Part shown: piece after piece, positions 63,279 through 64,000 of the stretch
How positions within the stretch are numbered: position 1 is the first letter of the stretch
How the letters are laid out: each line of letters opens with the position of its first letter
Source of the DNA: Xanthobacteraceae bacterium
GTDB lineage: Bacteria > Pseudomonadota > Alphaproteobacteria > Rhizobiales > Xanthobacteraceae
Direction: 5' to 3'
Length of the DNA stretch: 64,000 nt
Assembly: GCA_019454205.1 (NCBI GenBank)
Contig: CP075369.1
Location: 2,046,001 to 2,110,000 of the forward strand
Position numbers and translations under genes: made by a program
The notes under the pieces: model-generated
The model's database searches: none
Seen by the model: the letters and a program-made list of their open reading frames with translations, nothing else
What the model was told of the DNA's origin: nothing

Positions 63279-64000
63279 TCAAGGCCGCAGCCGTTCGATC
63301 TTCAGCCGCTTCGCAATGATGCGGTCCGACATCCGCACCGGCAGCAGGTTGAACAGCCAGCGCGTGAACCCGCCCGGTGTAATGGTGTATCGCGTCTTCA
63401 CGCTTGCGCCGGTCAGCGCGTGGTGGATGAGCTTCGCCACATCTTCCGGCGGCAAGCCGTTCGCACCCAGCTCCTGCATGAAGTGATAGGCCGCTTCCAG
63501 CGGCCTCGCGTAGGGCGAATTGCCGAGCTTCGAGAAATCCGGCGCAGCGCCCTTCCCCCAGATCGGCGTCTTGATCGGACCGGGGCCGATGACGATGACG
63601 TCGATGCCGAACAGCATCATTTCGCGGCGAAGCGATTCCGACAGTCCTTCGACCGCATGTTTGGAAGCGCAATAAGGCCCGGCGAACGGATTGCCGCGCT
63701 TTCCCGCCACCGACGAGATCATCACGATCCGTCCCGGTTCACCTTGCAGCGAGAGGTCCGCACCGAGCAGCGGCGCGAAGGCCTGCGTCGCCGCGATCAG
63801 CCCGATGACGTTGGTCTCGAACTGCTTGCGCCATTTGTCGAGTGACGTTTCCAGAAACGGGCCGGGCACGGCAATGCCCGCGTTGTTCACCAAACCTGCA
63901 AGCGTATGGCCGTTGAGGTCGACGCGTACTTTCGCAGCCGCGGCTTTCACGGCCGCTTCGTCGGTCACGTCGAAGACCAGCGGCTCGAAATTCGCGCCGA
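63279..64000 (-). CDS. Short-chain dehydrogenase, 5' end outside window
   Basis: About 240 residues of an SDR are visible on the minus strand, running off the right edge (upstream sequence ...GANFEPLVFDVTDEAAVK continues in frame). LVNNAGIAV, catalytic SSVAGKRG and YCASK are present, and the C-terminus (PEDVAKLIHHALTG) resembles retinol-dehydrogenase-like or fatty-acyl SDRs. It is convergent with the ABC fusion gene. Confidence 0.85.
   Translation of the reverse strand, partial: GANFEPLVFDVTDEAAVKAAAAKVRVDLNGHTLAGLVNNAGIAVPGPFLETSLDKWRKQFETNVIGLIAATQAFAPLLGADLSLQGEPGRIVMISSVAGKRGNPFAGPYCASKHAVEGLSESLRREMMLFGIDVIVIGPGPIKTPIWGKGAAPDFSKLGNSPYARPLEAAYHFMQELGANGLPPEDVAKLIHHALTGASVKTRYTITPGGFTRWLFNLLPVRMSDRIIAKRLKIERLRP

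Overview
The window looks like chromosomal DNA of a GC-rich alphaproteobacterium of the order Hyphomicrobiales (Rhizobiales). The evidence is a FixL/FixJ/FixK oxygen-sensing set, a ROSE-type RNA thermometer before a small heat-shock gene, a FccAB/SoxYZ/TsuA sulfur locus, tctABC uptake genes and a family of short stress proteins common in the Bradyrhizobium/Xanthobacteraceae area. The taxon is an inference; there is no rRNA here.

Layout. 1-9.7 kb: a sugar or sugar-acid catabolic locus with a denD-like dehydrogenase (cut by the window edge), a CUT1 ABC transporter, a LacI-type regulator, a D-xylonate-dehydratase-like IlvD/Edd enzyme and two SDR dehydrogenases. Two identical 13-bp LacI-type operators tie both arms to the regulator. 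9.7-16 kb: an oxygen-response block with DUF6455, hemN, CBS-BON, fixK and fixLJ. 15.7-29.3 kb: a nitrate respiration block, narKGHJI followed by a parvulin, an unknown 95-aa protein and a beta-carbonic anhydrase in one overlapping minus-strand operon. Beside it are a Crp/Fnr regulator, a hemerythrin-like protein and mogA. TTGA-N6-TCAA (FixK/FNR-type) boxes occur before DUF6455, before a 35-aa membrane protein at 15745-15852, before narK, before the Crp/Fnr gene and before the hemerythrin gene. 29.6-31.7 kb: DUF2478 and a LysR regulator, each preceded by a ModE-like Mo-box, then a GGCT-like protein.

31.7-36.9 kb: a sulfur locus, soxYZ with a FccB-like flavoprotein on one strand and, divergently, cytochrome c, FccB and a TsuA/YeeE thiosulfate transporter on the other. 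37-41 kb: a decayed scar with a redoxin missing its N-terminal half, a czcB-like adaptor with an in-frame TAA and a czcA-like pump cut off after about 605 residues. 41-45.7 kb: a dense set of small stress genes (CsbD, DUF892 ferritin-like, several 24-66-aa proteins, Hsp20 with its thermometer). 45.9 kb: tRNA-Lys(CTT).

46-64 kb: ordinary chromosomal genes. These are tctABC, a TetR-RND efflux operon, leuA with a leucine-rich leader peptide, a secreted hydrolase, a lipoprotein, PPK2, NUDIX, pdxY, DedA, an osmoprotectant ABC transporter with a permease-binding-protein fusion, and an SDR cut by the right edge.

The observations most worth following are the putative FixK/FNR regulon that includes unannotated small proteins, the paired Mo-boxes, the carbonic anhydrase translationally coupled to the nitrate reductase operon, and the small-protein stress operon.
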